Assembly (NCBI GenBank): GCA_964486765.1
Contig: CAZAOA010000003.1
Span: 1 to 54,227 of the forward strand
From: CAZAOA01 sp964486765
GTDB lineage: Bacteria > Patescibacteriota > UBA1384 > XYA2-FULL-43-10
DNA: 54,227 nucleotides
Direction of reading: 5' to 3'
Shown in pieces: positions 24,991-33,099 of this stretch. A model generated the notes under the pieces. It saw only the letters and a list, made by a program, of their open reading frames with translations, was not told the DNA's origin and ran no database searches. Numbering within the stretch: position 1 is the first letter of the stretch; every line of letters starts with the position of its first letter. Position numbers and translations under genes: made by a program.

Positions 24991-25160
24991 CTGCAGGGGA
25001 GTGCCGACAACCAGTCGGTTAGGTGTCAACAACAAGCATGTTCACAGACAAATTGTGGACGATGGATAGTCTCATCGAGTGAGGACGGGCACTCCTCTGC
25101 GCAATGCTCTTTTAGGGTATACCCTGTCCGCACGAGTTCTAATCGTGCGGACCTTTTTTT
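24991..25160 (+). ncRNA. Unassigned structured RNA with its own promoter and terminator
   Basis: The 5' end GCAGGGGAGTGCC (24993-25005) pairs over 13 bp with GGCACTCCTCTGC (25088-25100). Inside are CCGAC / GTCGG, GTTCACA / TGTGGAC and small hairpins. A strong terminator follows, GTCCGCACGA / TCGTGCGGAC plus T7 (25126-25160). Length is about 165 bases, GC-rich. A 6S-like RNA or an attenuator of the next gene are both possible; the internal sequence is not enough to decide. Confidence 0.6.
25126..25160 (+). terminator. Intrinsic terminator
   Basis: A 10-bp perfect stem GTCCGCACGA / TCGTGCGGAC with loop GTTCTAA is followed by C and T7. Confidence 0.92.
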
Positions 25161-25288
25161 GTTTAAAATATTAATTCATAATATTAAGTATAGTCGGTGG
25201 TGAAAGTCTAATCACGAAGTTATGCTTGATATATTCTACAGAGTTTGATATAACTTGTCTAGGTGACAATGCGAAGGGAGGTATCATC

Positions 25289-25630
25289 GTGAATAAGGGA
25301 TGCGGGCGCAATCGAAGACCTGGCGGCCCAATCAAGGGTAAGAGACGCGACAAGAACAGAGGTCATAGCGGTGGAGGAAGAGTGGGTCGTGGGAAGCATG
25401 GGAAGCGAATAATCAGGTTTGTATCAACAAGAAAGCGGACATCCAATGGAGCCGCCTATGCACTTATTCGGAAGGGTCAGAAACACCGGCTAAGTGGATG
25501 GTCTTTCGAAGAGATCAGAGCAGTACAAGCCATACTCAAAGCTCGTGATGAAGTATGGGCGAGATTCGCTGGCATTCCAGTGACTCCTGCAAGCCAATAT
25601 GATTATGATGGCTACTATGCTGGCAGATGA
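25289..25630 (+). CDS. Small, very basic protein, unknown
   Basis: This is a 113-residue protein with start GTG 25289, placed by AAGGGAGG 7 bases upstream. The N-terminal half is Arg/Lys/Gly-rich (CGRNRRPGGPIKGKRRDKN, then GGGRVGRGKHGKR) and looks like a disordered nucleic-acid-binding segment. The C-terminal half is more regular (LSGWSFEEIRAVQAILKARD) and ends in a Tyr-rich tail. I do not recognise it. GC content and codon use differ from the neighbours, and the gene sits behind a promoter-RNA-terminator unit, so it may have been acquired together with that RNA. Confidence 0.6.
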   Translation: MNKGCGRNRRPGGPIKGKRRDKNRGHSGGGRVGRGKHGKRIIRFVSTRKRTSNGAAYALIRKGQKHRLSGWSFEEIRAVQAILKARDEVWARFAGIPVTPASQYDYDGYYAGR

Positions 25631-25713
25631 AGAACAGGTGGGTGGTGGTTCTATACTGCTACTCACAGACGTTTCAATCTTCCATTTATAGATTACAACT
25701 AAATTCTTACTAC

Positions 25714-26453
25714 TTATTTCATATGGCTTTCACGCCATTTTTTTATTTCTCTATGATTTCCAGATTGTAAAACCTCTGGAACTTTGTTCCCCTTAAAATC
25801 GACAGGTCTGGTGTATAAAGTAAAATAGCAATCGCTAACATTGCTCCAAGCTTCACTACTTACTGAATAGTCCTTTCATACCCCTTTTGCACACAGCNNN
25901 NNNNNNNCTTCATAAAAGAATTCCTCTATACCGATTCTTCTTTTATTTCCCCTGGGATCATCCGCGAGATAGCATCCACCATAACCATGGCAGGAAGTTC
26001 TCCACCGGTTAAAACAAACTTGCCGATAGATACTTCTTCATCAACTAGAAGGTCGTGAATTCGTTGATCGAAACCTTCGTAATGGCCAGCAATAAGTATG
26101 ATGTTGTCATATTTGCTTAGAGATATCGCTTTTTTCTGATTGAAGAGTTCTCCAGAAGGGGTCAATAGAATTATTTTTGTGTTTTGTGACTTGGAACTTA
26201 TTTGAGATTTGCTTTTTGCTATTTGTTTTTTAACGTATTCAATCGCTTTTTCCATCACATCGACTTTAAGTACCATCCCCGCACCTCCACCATAAGAAGT
26301 GTCGTCAACCGTTTTGTGTTTGTCGGTAGCAAAATCTCTGAGTTGGATTAGTTCAATATTGATCTGTTCTTTTTCTTGAGCACGTTTAAGAATGCTCTCG
26401 GTGAGAGGGCCTTTGAACATCTCTGGAAATAATGTGATTATGTAAAAATTCAT
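25714..26453 (-). CDS. trmD: tRNA (guanine-37-N1)-methyltransferase TrmD, split by a gap
   Basis: The N-terminal part begins MNFYIITLFPEMFKGPLTES and has the SPOUT knot: LIAGHYEGFDQRI, then SIGKFVLTGGELPAMVMVDA. After residue 175 the reading hits a stop just before the 10-N gap (25899-25908). Beyond the gap the C-terminal domain continues in another frame (YTRPVDFKGNKVPEVLQSG, then HREIKKWRESHMK and TAA at 25714-25716). The sequence on both sides of the gap is similar and probably faulty, so the gene is likely whole. Residues about 76-91 (AKSKSQISSKSQNT) look like a repeat-derived insertion. It lies downstream of rpsP and khpA, a standard order. Confidence 0.85.
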
Positions 26454-26540
26454 CTTTTCGCTTGTCTATTAATTTTCTAGCACCCTCCCGATCCAGCCCT
26501 CGAAGACTCGCCGGGCACGAAAATTAACACACTTCGCTCC
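26454..26540. repeat. Dispersed palindromic element A, copy 1
   Basis: Left arm TTAATTTTC with a CACCC run; core CAGCCCTCGAAGACTCGCCG; right arm GGGCACGAAAATTAA then ACTTCGCTC. It lies directly upstream of trmD. Copies 2 and 3 are at 28996-29088 and 32821-32893. Confidence 0.8.
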
Positions 26541-26684
26541 GTAAACTATTGGTCTTCGTAAAAACAATGTCCTCACTCCATATTTTATATAGTATCATAC
26601 AAAAAAGCCACCAAAACTGATAAAGCTGTGGCGACTTTATTATATTAATTTCTGTGAATTTCTGTGTTTGTGTTCTGTGTGTGT

Positions 26685-27059
26685 CTACTCTAGAACGTCT
26701 GTTGGCACGTCTTCAAGTATGTCTTCGGCTTCGGGAGCTTCCTTAGTTTCCTTAGCTTCACTAGCTTCAGGAGCTTCCACAGAAGCAGAATCGCTTCGTT
26801 CTGGTCTTGTGCTTCCTTCTGGTTCGATTATTTTAAGGTTAATTCGAGAGTTGCTTTTTGCTCCCAAAACTCTAAGTAGAGTTCTAAGCGCTTTTGCAGT
26901 TTTTCCTTCTTTTCCGATGATCTTTCCCATGTCAGTTGGGTCAACGGTAAGTTCAATTAAAACTCCCATCTCGTCCACTTTTCTTTCAGTTTTTACTTTG
27001 TCAGGAGTATCAACGATTTGTTTTACGACATCCTGTACAAATTTCTCATCAACTTCCAT
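26685..27059 (-). CDS. khpA: KH-domain RNA-binding protein KhpA
   Basis: This 124-residue protein has a KH domain in residues about 20-82, with the GxxG loop in MGKIIGKEGKTAKALRTLL. The position between rpsP and trmD is the usual KhpA place. It binds RNA and in other bacteria works with KhpB. The C-terminus (from about 83) is a low-complexity Glu/Ala/Pro tail, part of which (EAPEASEAKET) closely repeats the tail of the neighbouring S16 gene. Confidence 0.9.
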   Translation of the reverse strand: MEVDEKFVQDVVKQIVDTPDKVKTERKVDEMGVLIELTVDPTDMGKIIGKEGKTAKALRTLLRVLGAKSNSRINLKIIEPEGSTRPERSDSASVEAPEASEAKETKEAPEAEDILEDVPTDVLE

Positions 27060-27104
27060 ATATATCCTTTCTGTAGGCCGGTAGCCTACTATAAATGAGC
27101 ATTA

Positions 27105-27515
27105 TTATTTAGCTTCACTAGCTGCAGGAGCTTCATTGGCTTCATCGGCTTTAGGTGTTTCGTCAACTGCTGGGGTATCTACTTCTTTCTTTTTTGTAGG
27201 TTTTCCTTCAGCCTCCGCTTTCAATTCTTTCTTCTTTTTATCTTTTGAAAATTTCTTGGTAGCTTTCTCATCCTTCTTTAGAATTCCGAGATCAACCATC
27301 AAATTCCGTACTGTATCAGAAGGCTTGGCACCCCTACCCAACCAAAAAAGAGCCCGATCTTTGTCAATCTTAATCGTCTTGGGCTTCATAATAGGGTTAT
27401 AGTGTCCAATAACTTCTATAAATTTTCTTTTCACTGCACATTGCTTTTCTGCAACTACTACTCGGTATGCTGGAGAATTTGTCTTACCAACACGAGCTAA
27501 TCGGATTACTACCAT
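27105..27515 (-). CDS. rpsP: Ribosomal protein bS16
   Basis: MVVIRLARVGKTNSPAYRVV with IGHYNPI and LGRGAKPSDTVRNLM are standard bS16; residues 1-80 form the normal domain. The remaining tail of about 55 residues is Lys-rich and then Ala/Glu/Pro-rich (ANEAPAASEAK), longer than usual. It is the first gene of the rpsP-khpA-trmD order on the minus strand. Confidence 0.95.
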   Translation of the reverse strand: MVVIRLARVGKTNSPAYRVVVAEKQCAVKRKFIEVIGHYNPIMKPKTIKIDKDRALFWLGRGAKPSDTVRNLMVDLGILKKDEKATKKFSKDKKKKELKAEAEGKPTKKKEVDTPAVDETPKADEANEAPAASEAK

Positions 27516-27662
27516 TGCTTCCTTTATCTTTGAATGACTCGAATCATTATACTTTTAAAGTACTTTCGTTTCACTCGCGCTTATATCTGTTATCGCACGA
27601 TAGAAACTCACTGTCTATCATCGGGTATTCAATAATTGTATTACATAGTAGAATTTAGCATA

Positions 27663-28997
27663 TTACTCTCTAAAAGTCAACTCATTCTTGTCTCCTCGAA
27701 GGTAATCCTCATAATTCATCTCACTTTTTCCTTCTGGTTTGACTCTCTCAATTACTAATTTATTTTCTTCATCTAGATGAGTTGCTGTGATTTTTATTCT
27801 TTTTCCATCAATTTCTACAAATACTCCTGGCCACGGATTTAGTGCCAATACTTTTCTGTGTACTTCTTCACCTTTAGTATCAAAACCTACCCTACCGTCC
27901 TCTTTTATTATTAACTTTGAGTAACTGGCATCTTTTTCGTTTTGCGCTTCTGGCTTAATCTCACCGGCAATGTAGTAGGGGAGGATGTCTATAAGAAGTG
28001 ATGCTCCAAGTTTGCTTAGATAATCAGAGAGAATTTCAAAGTTATGGCTATCTTTCAATTTAAACTCATTTTGAGCAAGAATTGGTCCACTGTCCACTCC
28101 TTCGTCGATTTTAATAATGCTAACTCCTGCATTTTTATCATCACTTAGAATTGTATTTTGAATGGGAGTAGGTCCACGATGTTTTGGAAGGAGAGAAGGG
28201 TGAACATTTAAAATACCGAGCTTTGGAATCTCTATAACTTCTTTTTTTATGATTTGACCAAAATCCACAACTACACCAAACTCTGGCTTTATAGTTTTTA
28301 GCATAGTGACAGATTCTTCTGAATTGATGTCATCTACCTCTTTAACATTTATGTTATGCTTTTTTGCAAATTGTTTGACTTGATTGTTGTCGACATTTTT
28401 CCCACGAACTTTTGATTTTTTTGAGTTTGTAAATACTTTCTTTATTATATACTGTGGATCATTGTTCAGATACTCGAGAGCATAAACTGCAAAGTCGCCA
28501 GTTCCGAAAAATACTATGTCCATCTCTCTCATGTGGTCTGAAAGCAGTGTTGAATTCAAATGATCAATTTCGTGTTGCAATACTCTAGACTGAAACTTCT
28601 CTACATCTATCTCTATTTTTTTTCCGTATCTATCTTGACCCTCTATGACAACATCTTTGGGTCGCTTAATTACTGTAAAAATTCCAGGAAAGCTCAAACA
28701 ACCCTCTACCATCTTCACTTTTTTTGTTGATTTTGATTTAATGATTGGATTGCAGACTATAGTTAAAGGAAAGGGTTTATAGAGAGTTTCCTCATTATCT
28801 ACTTCGACATCGTGTTCTAGAACAACGATTTTTTTGTCATTTTCAACTTGTGGTGCGGCTAGACCGACTCCCTGATTTTTTCTCATTGTTTCAACCATAT
28901 TGTCAATAAGGTTCTGAAGCTCCATATCAAAATTGACAACCTCTTTTGTAGGTTGGCGTAATATTGGATTTGGATCTGTAATGATTTTCAATTTCAT
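27663..28997 (-). CDS. def-fmt: Peptide deformylase fused to methionyl-tRNA formyltransferase
   Basis: This is a single 444-residue protein. Residues 1-165 are a deformylase with all three motifs, GVGLAAPQV, EGCLSFPG and QHEIDHLNSTLL (metal Cys and two His). Residues about 166-444 are Fmt: VFFGTGDFAVYALEYL, NVHPSLLPKHRGPTPIQNT (catalytic His), DEGVDSGPIL (catalytic Asp) and a C-terminal domain with ALNPWPGVFVEIDG. The protein both adds formyl to initiator Met-tRNA and removes it from nascent proteins. Def and fmt are often neighbours; here the stop between them is missing. Both active sites look intact. Palindromic element A lies upstream. Confidence 0.95.
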   Translation of the reverse strand: MKLKIITDPNPILRQPTKEVVNFDMELQNLIDNMVETMRKNQGVGLAAPQVENDKKIVVLEHDVEVDNEETLYKPFPLTIVCNPIIKSKSTKKVKMVEGCLSFPGIFTVIKRPKDVVIEGQDRYGKKIEIDVEKFQSRVLQHEIDHLNSTLLSDHMREMDIVFFGTGDFAVYALEYLNNDPQYIIKKVFTNSKKSKVRGKNVDNNQVKQFAKKHNINVKEVDDINSEESVTMLKTIKPEFGVVVDFGQIIKKEVIEIPKLGILNVHPSLLPKHRGPTPIQNTILSDDKNAGVSIIKIDEGVDSGPILAQNEFKLKDSHNFEILSDYLSKLGASLLIDILPYYIAGEIKPEAQNEKDASYSKLIIKEDGRVGFDTKGEEVHRKVLALNPWPGVFVEIDGKRIKITATHLDEENKLVIERVKPEGKSEMNYEDYLRGDKNELTFRE

Positions 28998-29088
28998 CTT
29001 TTCGCTTGATTTAATTTTTTCTTGCTACCCGCCCTAGCCAACCTGTCGAAGACTCCCCGGGTACGAAAAAATTAAATCTTCGCTTCAT
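28996..29088. repeat. Dispersed palindromic element A, copy 2
   Basis: It shares CATCTTTTCGCTTG and TTAATTTTTTC with copy 1 at its left, then GTCGAAGACTCCCCGGGTAC, GAAAAAATTAA and CTTCGCTTC. It lies directly upstream of def-fmt. Confidence 0.8.
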
Positions 29089-29119
29089 AATATTCGATAT
29101 ACTTTTGAACTTTGAATTA

Positions 29120-30283
29120 TTATCTTGTTTCGTACCCATTCGGATGCGAAACATGCCACTCCCAGTCAGTCTTCGCCATGTCATCAAGGTTATATTTGGC
29201 TTTCCATTTTAAAACAGTATTTGCTTTATCGACATTGGCAACTGATATGGATGGATCGCCACTTCTTCTTTTTATAACAGAGTATTTTACTTTTCCACCA
29301 CTTGCATTTTCACATGCTTTTATAACATCATAAACGGAAAATCCGTTGCTTGTTCCAAGATTGAATGCGTCTGATTTGTTGGAATCAATAAGGTATGTTA
29401 AAGCCGCAATGTGTCCGGTGGCCAGATCGGATGGGTGGACATAGTCACGAACTCCTGTACCATCCGGAGTCGGAAAATCGTCTCCGAAAATTTTAACCTC
29501 ATCTCTTTTACCTAAAAGTTGTTGAATTACAATTATCATCAAAGTTGAAGGGTTAGTCTTATCTTCTCCCATGTCCCCAGCTGGATCGGCTCCGCAAACA
29601 TTGAAATAGCGAAGGGCAATCGACTTAATTGATGAGAGTTCATCATACTTTTTTAAAATTACTTCGTCAAGCAGTTTACTGAGTCCATAAATCGATAGAG
29701 GAATTCGAAGCATAGTCTTTTCTTCTTCTGTAAGAGAAAGATCTTTTCTATCTTTGTAATGAATATGAAATGCCTCAATAAATTTTTGGAAAAACTCTTC
29801 GCCTACAACTTTTTTACTATCCCAAACTCCTTCAAGCAAGTTTGATTTATCTGGTTTATATTGATTCAGATATTCTTCGCGAAGTGGCACATCTTTTTTC
29901 TCGTCTATTGGGTTTCCGTAGGTTGCAGCAGTGGAGGACTTGATAATGTATCTGACACCTTTCTCTTTCATAACATCTAAAAGATTTACAAAGTTTATCA
30001 CATTGTTTTTTAGATAGCTTAAAGGTTCCGACATAGATTTTTCGACATCTAAGTGAGCCGCAAAGTCTATAACGGCATCGATTTTGTGCTTTTCAAATAC
30101 TTTTCGAATATCGTCTATATTTTTTAAATTCACAACTTCAAGAACCGCTTTTGGATCGACTGCCTCACGATGACCAAACTCCAAACTATCCAATACGACA
30201 ACATCGTATCCCTCCTTAACAAGTTCTCTAACTGTAATCGAACCGATGTAACCAGCTCCACCAGTGACTAAGATTGTTTTCAT
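29120..30283 (-). CDS. galE: UDP-glucose 4-epimerase
   Basis: This 387-residue protein has the NAD-binding motif TGGAGYIGS (about residues 7-15), the Ser-Thr pair in SSTAATYG, catalytic YGLSK (Tyr-x-x-x-Lys), RYFNVCGAD and GTGVRDYVHPSDLA. It interconverts UDP-glucose and UDP-galactose for cell-surface sugars. The length exceeds the usual 330-340 by about 45 residues, owing to an insertion around residues 150-190 between the SSTAATYG strand and the YGLSK helix (NLLEGVWDSKKVVGEEFFQK). The fold and catalytic residues are otherwise normal. Confidence 0.93.
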   Translation of the reverse strand: MKTILVTGGAGYIGSITVRELVKEGYDVVVLDSLEFGHREAVDPKAVLEVVNLKNIDDIRKVFEKHKIDAVIDFAAHLDVEKSMSEPLSYLKNNVINFVNLLDVMKEKGVRYIIKSSTAATYGNPIDEKKDVPLREEYLNQYKPDKSNLLEGVWDSKKVVGEEFFQKFIEAFHIHYKDRKDLSLTEEEKTMLRIPLSIYGLSKLLDEVILKKYDELSSIKSIALRYFNVCGADPAGDMGEDKTNPSTLMIIVIQQLLGKRDEVKIFGDDFPTPDGTGVRDYVHPSDLATGHIAALTYLIDSNKSDAFNLGTSNGFSVYDVIKACENASGGKVKYSVIKRRSGDPSISVANVDKANTVLKWKAKYNLDDMAKTDWEWHVSHPNGYETR

Positions 30284-30295
30284 AATTTCCTTGTA

Positions 30296-30358
30296 TTTAG
30301 TATGTAATAAGTTTTAAGTGATAAGTATTAAGCTGTAAATATTAAGAAATAAGTGATA
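30296..30358. repeat. Degenerate AAGT word array
   Basis: This spacer is filled with repeats of GTAATAAG, TTTTAAGTGATAAGTATTAAG and AAGAAATAAGTG. The rest of 30284-30601 holds the terminator at 30479 and the palindrome at 30543. Confidence 0.55.
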
Positions 30359-30478
30359 GAGACTATCTGCCACCCCAACTTGACTGATCGCTTACGGAAG
30401 AATTAGGGATTCATCCACTATTGATTCTACTATATACTACCAAATATTGAAACCAAGAACTAGTAATATATATTATAT

Positions 30479-30512
30479 GTTAACGGCTCAATGAAAACAT
30501 TGAGCCGTTAAC
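30479..30512. terminator. ACGGCTCA-family hairpin, copy 3, after priA
   Basis: A 15-bp stem, GTTAACGGCTCAATG / CATTGAGCCGTTAAC, with loop AAAA. Located downstream of priA (minus). Confidence 0.75.
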
Positions 30513-30520
30513 TATTTGTC

Positions 30521-30585
30521 TGATATTAATTTGCAGATTATAACCCTATACAAACAGACTAGTCTGTTTGTATAGGGTGTGAATC
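30521..30585. repeat. Palindromic element G, copy 1 (36-bp perfect palindrome)
   Basis: ATATTAATTTG-ATTATAACC leads into a fully self-complementary 36-mer (30543-30578, arms ACCCTATACAAACAGA / TCTGTTTGTATAGGGT), then GTGTGAATC. A close relative lies at 50881-50943. Confidence 0.85.
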
Positions 30586-30601
30586 AATGTTGAAATATTG
30601 G

Positions 30602-32698
30602 TTACAAAAGATCATAAGCATCCACATTCCAAGTTAAGTTTTTATGGTTGGTGTATATGTCATATAATTTAGTTCGTTGCTTTGAATTATTGGAGCTCAT
30701 TTTTGAAGAAGATTGTAGCTGGTAGCTGGTAGCTGGTAGCTTAACGATTATGTGGTATCGCCATTTATCTCGGATACGTTGGAAAAAGGCCAAACCTGGA
30801 CCGATGAAGTCAAAGTCATTTTCCTCAAGTTCTTTTGACAATTTCATAATATTACTCTTAGCTATTTTTATATCACGATCTTCTGAAACAATCCGAACTA
30901 TGTTTGAAAACGGGGGATAGTTGCTCTCTTTTCTGTGTTTGATTTCCTCATTATAAAAAAGTTCAAAGTCATGTTTTTGGGCGGCTATAATTGCTCTAGA
31001 GTTTGGCCAATAGGTTTGAATAATCGTCTTTCCTACATTGTGAGTTCTGCCAGACCTTCCAGAAACTTGGGTCAAAATTCGAAAAGTTCTTTCGCTTGCT
31101 CTAAAGTGTGGCATATGAAGTCCGGTATCAGCGGAGATGATGCCGACCAGATCGATCTCTGGAAAATCGTGACCTTTTGCAAGCATCTGTGTGCCCAAAA
31201 CAAAATCGACTTTCTTTTTTCTGACATCATTATAAAGATTGTCGTAGTCCTTTTTTGATCGAATCGTGTCGCTATCTACTCTTCTGATTCTAGCTTTTGG
31301 AAAAATAGTTTGAAGTTGTGCTTCAACTTTCTCAACTCCAGCACCGAAAAATTTGATCTTTATACTTTCGCATTTTGGACATTTGGTAGGTGACTTTGAT
31401 CTGTAGTCGCAATGATGACAGCGCATGTCAAAGCCGGCTCGTAGATTGTGATGGATAAGAGGAATCTCACATTTGGGACAATTTACGACAAAACCGCACT
31501 CCCTACAACTTACGAAAGTGCTCGATCCTCGTCTATTTAAAAATAGTAGAGCTTGTTTTTTATTTTTCAATATTAATTGGAGTTCTTTCTGTAGTTTCTC
31601 AGAAATGACGTAGTGGTTATCTTTTTTGATCTCATCTTTAAGATTGATTATTTCGGCTGGAGGAAGGAGAAGCTTGTTGTATCTGTTCTCCAATTTGTAG
31701 AGGTTATAGATTCCTTCTTTTGCTTTGAAATATGTTTCAATCCGCGGGGTTGCTGTGCCCAATACCAATAAGGCATTTTGAGATTGTGCGATTTTTTCTG
31801 CTAGATCAATCGCATTGTAGCGAGGATTTTGTTCTTGTTTGTAACTTTCTTCTTGTTCCTCGTCGACTATTATAAGTCCAATATTTGGACTAGGAACAAG
31901 TAGTGCGGAGCGGGGACCGATAACTATCGATTTATTGCCAGAGTAAAAATCGTTGTAGCAGTGGTATTTTTCAGACATATTTAGTTTGGAGTGCATAAGG
32001 CAGATCTGATCCGGAAAAACTTCTCTGAATTTTTGGATAGTTTGTGGGGTTAGCATAATTTCCGGAACCAAAACCACAACCTGTTTTTTATTTTTAATCG
32101 CCTCTTTCGCGAGTTTTATATAAATTTCAGTTTTTCCAGAGCCGGTAACTCCGTGAATCAATGCAGGCTTCGGTACCCCTCGAAGCCTTGGCGAAGTGGG
32201 GTTGGGTGAGATTAGATCTTTTTTCAGTGATTCAAAAATAATAGTTTGTTCACTGTTTAGCTTTTTTAATTTAATATTTGTATCCTGCCTGCCTGCTCCT
32301 CGAGTCTGAGCCTCGGAGTCGATGACCGGCAAGGCAGGTATCTTGTCACTTGTATCTTTTCTATCCCTTGGTCGTTTAATTTTCGGGGGGAGAAAGAGGG
32401 CAGTCGATTCTCCCAAAGATGCGAAATAGTGCGAAGATATCCATTTCGAAATTTTGATATACGATTTTGGTAGTGAGAAAAGGGGATTTATGGACTTTAT
32501 ATTTTTAATCTTAAAACTTTTGTCACTCCCCGACCCCCGCTCGGTAGAATTAACTACTCCTAAAAGAGTTCGACTTCCAAAAGGGACTTCAACGATTGAT
32601 CCGACTGAAATATCTTTCATAATATTATCTGGGACTAAATAAGAAAATGTCTCAGAATCCCCCCGAGTTTTTGTTTCGACTATAACGTCTGCAATCAT
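30602..32698 (-). CDS. priA: Primosomal protein N' (PriA helicase)
   Basis: In this 698-residue protein, an N-terminal DNA-binding part is followed by the helicase core: Walker A HGVTGSGKTEIYIKL, IIVDEEQEESYKQEQ (DEEQ/DEAH box) and LGTATPRIET. The zinc-binding region has CRECGFVVNCPKCEIPL, CHHCDYRSKSPTKCPKC, then DSDTIRSKKDY and SGRSGR. It restarts replication forks. Three visible repeat-derived in-frame stretches lie at residues about 119-138 (AQTRGAGRQDT, palindrome CCTGCCTGCC), about 164-177 (NPTSPRLRGVPKP, palindrome family B) and about 651-667 (ATSYQLQSSS, an AGCTACC word array). Confidence 0.95.
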   Translation of the reverse strand: MIADVIVETKTRGDSETFSYLVPDNIMKDISVGSIVEVPFGSRTLLGVVNSTERGSGSDKSFKIKNIKSINPLFSLPKSYIKISKWISSHYFASLGESTALFLPPKIKRPRDRKDTSDKIPALPVIDSEAQTRGAGRQDTNIKLKKLNSEQTIIFESLKKDLISPNPTSPRLRGVPKPALIHGVTGSGKTEIYIKLAKEAIKNKKQVVVLVPEIMLTPQTIQKFREVFPDQICLMHSKLNMSEKYHCYNDFYSGNKSIVIGPRSALLVPSPNIGLIIVDEEQEESYKQEQNPRYNAIDLAEKIAQSQNALLVLGTATPRIETYFKAKEGIYNLYKLENRYNKLLLPPAEIINLKDEIKKDNHYVISEKLQKELQLILKNKKQALLFLNRRGSSTFVSCRECGFVVNCPKCEIPLIHHNLRAGFDMRCHHCDYRSKSPTKCPKCESIKIKFFGAGVEKVEAQLQTIFPKARIRRVDSDTIRSKKDYDNLYNDVRKKKVDFVLGTQMLAKGHDFPEIDLVGIISADTGLHMPHFRASERTFRILTQVSGRSGRTHNVGKTIIQTYWPNSRAIIAAQKHDFELFYNEEIKHRKESNYPPFSNIVRIVSEDRDIKIAKSNIMKLSKELEENDFDFIGPGLAFFQRIRDKWRYHIIVKLPATSYQLQSSSKMSSNNSKQRTKLYDIYTNHKNLTWNVDAYDLL
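32169..32206. repeat. Element B, copy 2, in frame within priA
   Basis: GGTACCCCTCGAAGCC then TTGGCGAAGTGGGGTTGG. It adds about 13 residues directly before the Walker A strand of PriA. Confidence 0.7.
32283..32340. repeat. Palindrome C, in frame within priA
   Basis: CCTGCCTGCCT and GGCAAGGCAGG arms enclose CTCCTCGAGTCTGAGCC and TCGGAG. The core CCTGCCTG occurs in other palindromes at 14322, 12788 and 40861. Confidence 0.65.
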
Positions 32699-32820
32699 AG
32701 TACAAGTATATATGTATAAGAGGTGGGTGTAAAAAAAATTGACAAATAAGCTGGGAAATTAAAACACAGTATATAAACATAAAATATTCTGTATTATTAG
32801 GATTGTAATTTTTACTTATA

Positions 32821-32893
32821 TATTAATTTTCTTATACCCACCCGTTCCAGCCCTCGAAGACTCGCCGGGTACGAAAATTAACATATTTCGCTC
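32821..32893. repeat. Dispersed palindromic element A, copy 3
   Basis: TTAATTTTCTTATACCCACC, then CAGCCCTCGAAGACTCGCCG, GGTACGAAAATTAAC and TTTCGCTC. It sits in the 400-base spacer between priA (minus) and der (plus), which otherwise holds element B copy 3 and AT-rich sequence. Confidence 0.8.
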
Positions 32894-33011
32894 AATTACA
32901 ATGTCTATGAAAAACACTATTTTACTTTTGACTAAAATGGTAAAATATGATATTGTAACATAGTTAGAAAATATATTATAACATCAAAAGATACAATAAA
33001 ATTACCAGTGG

Positions 33012-33063
33012 TAGCCCCACTTCGTCCAACCTCGCTAAAAGCTTCGCTGGACTTCGAGGGGTA
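33012..33063. repeat. Palindromic element B, copy 3
   Basis: GCCCCACTTCGTCCAACC, then TCGCTAAAAGCTTCGC, TGGACTTCGAGGGGTA. It lies in the spacer upstream of der, in the opposite orientation to copies 1 and 2. Confidence 0.7.
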
Positions 33064-33099
33064 AATTGCGTTGATGATTAGATTATATTTAAGTGACAT

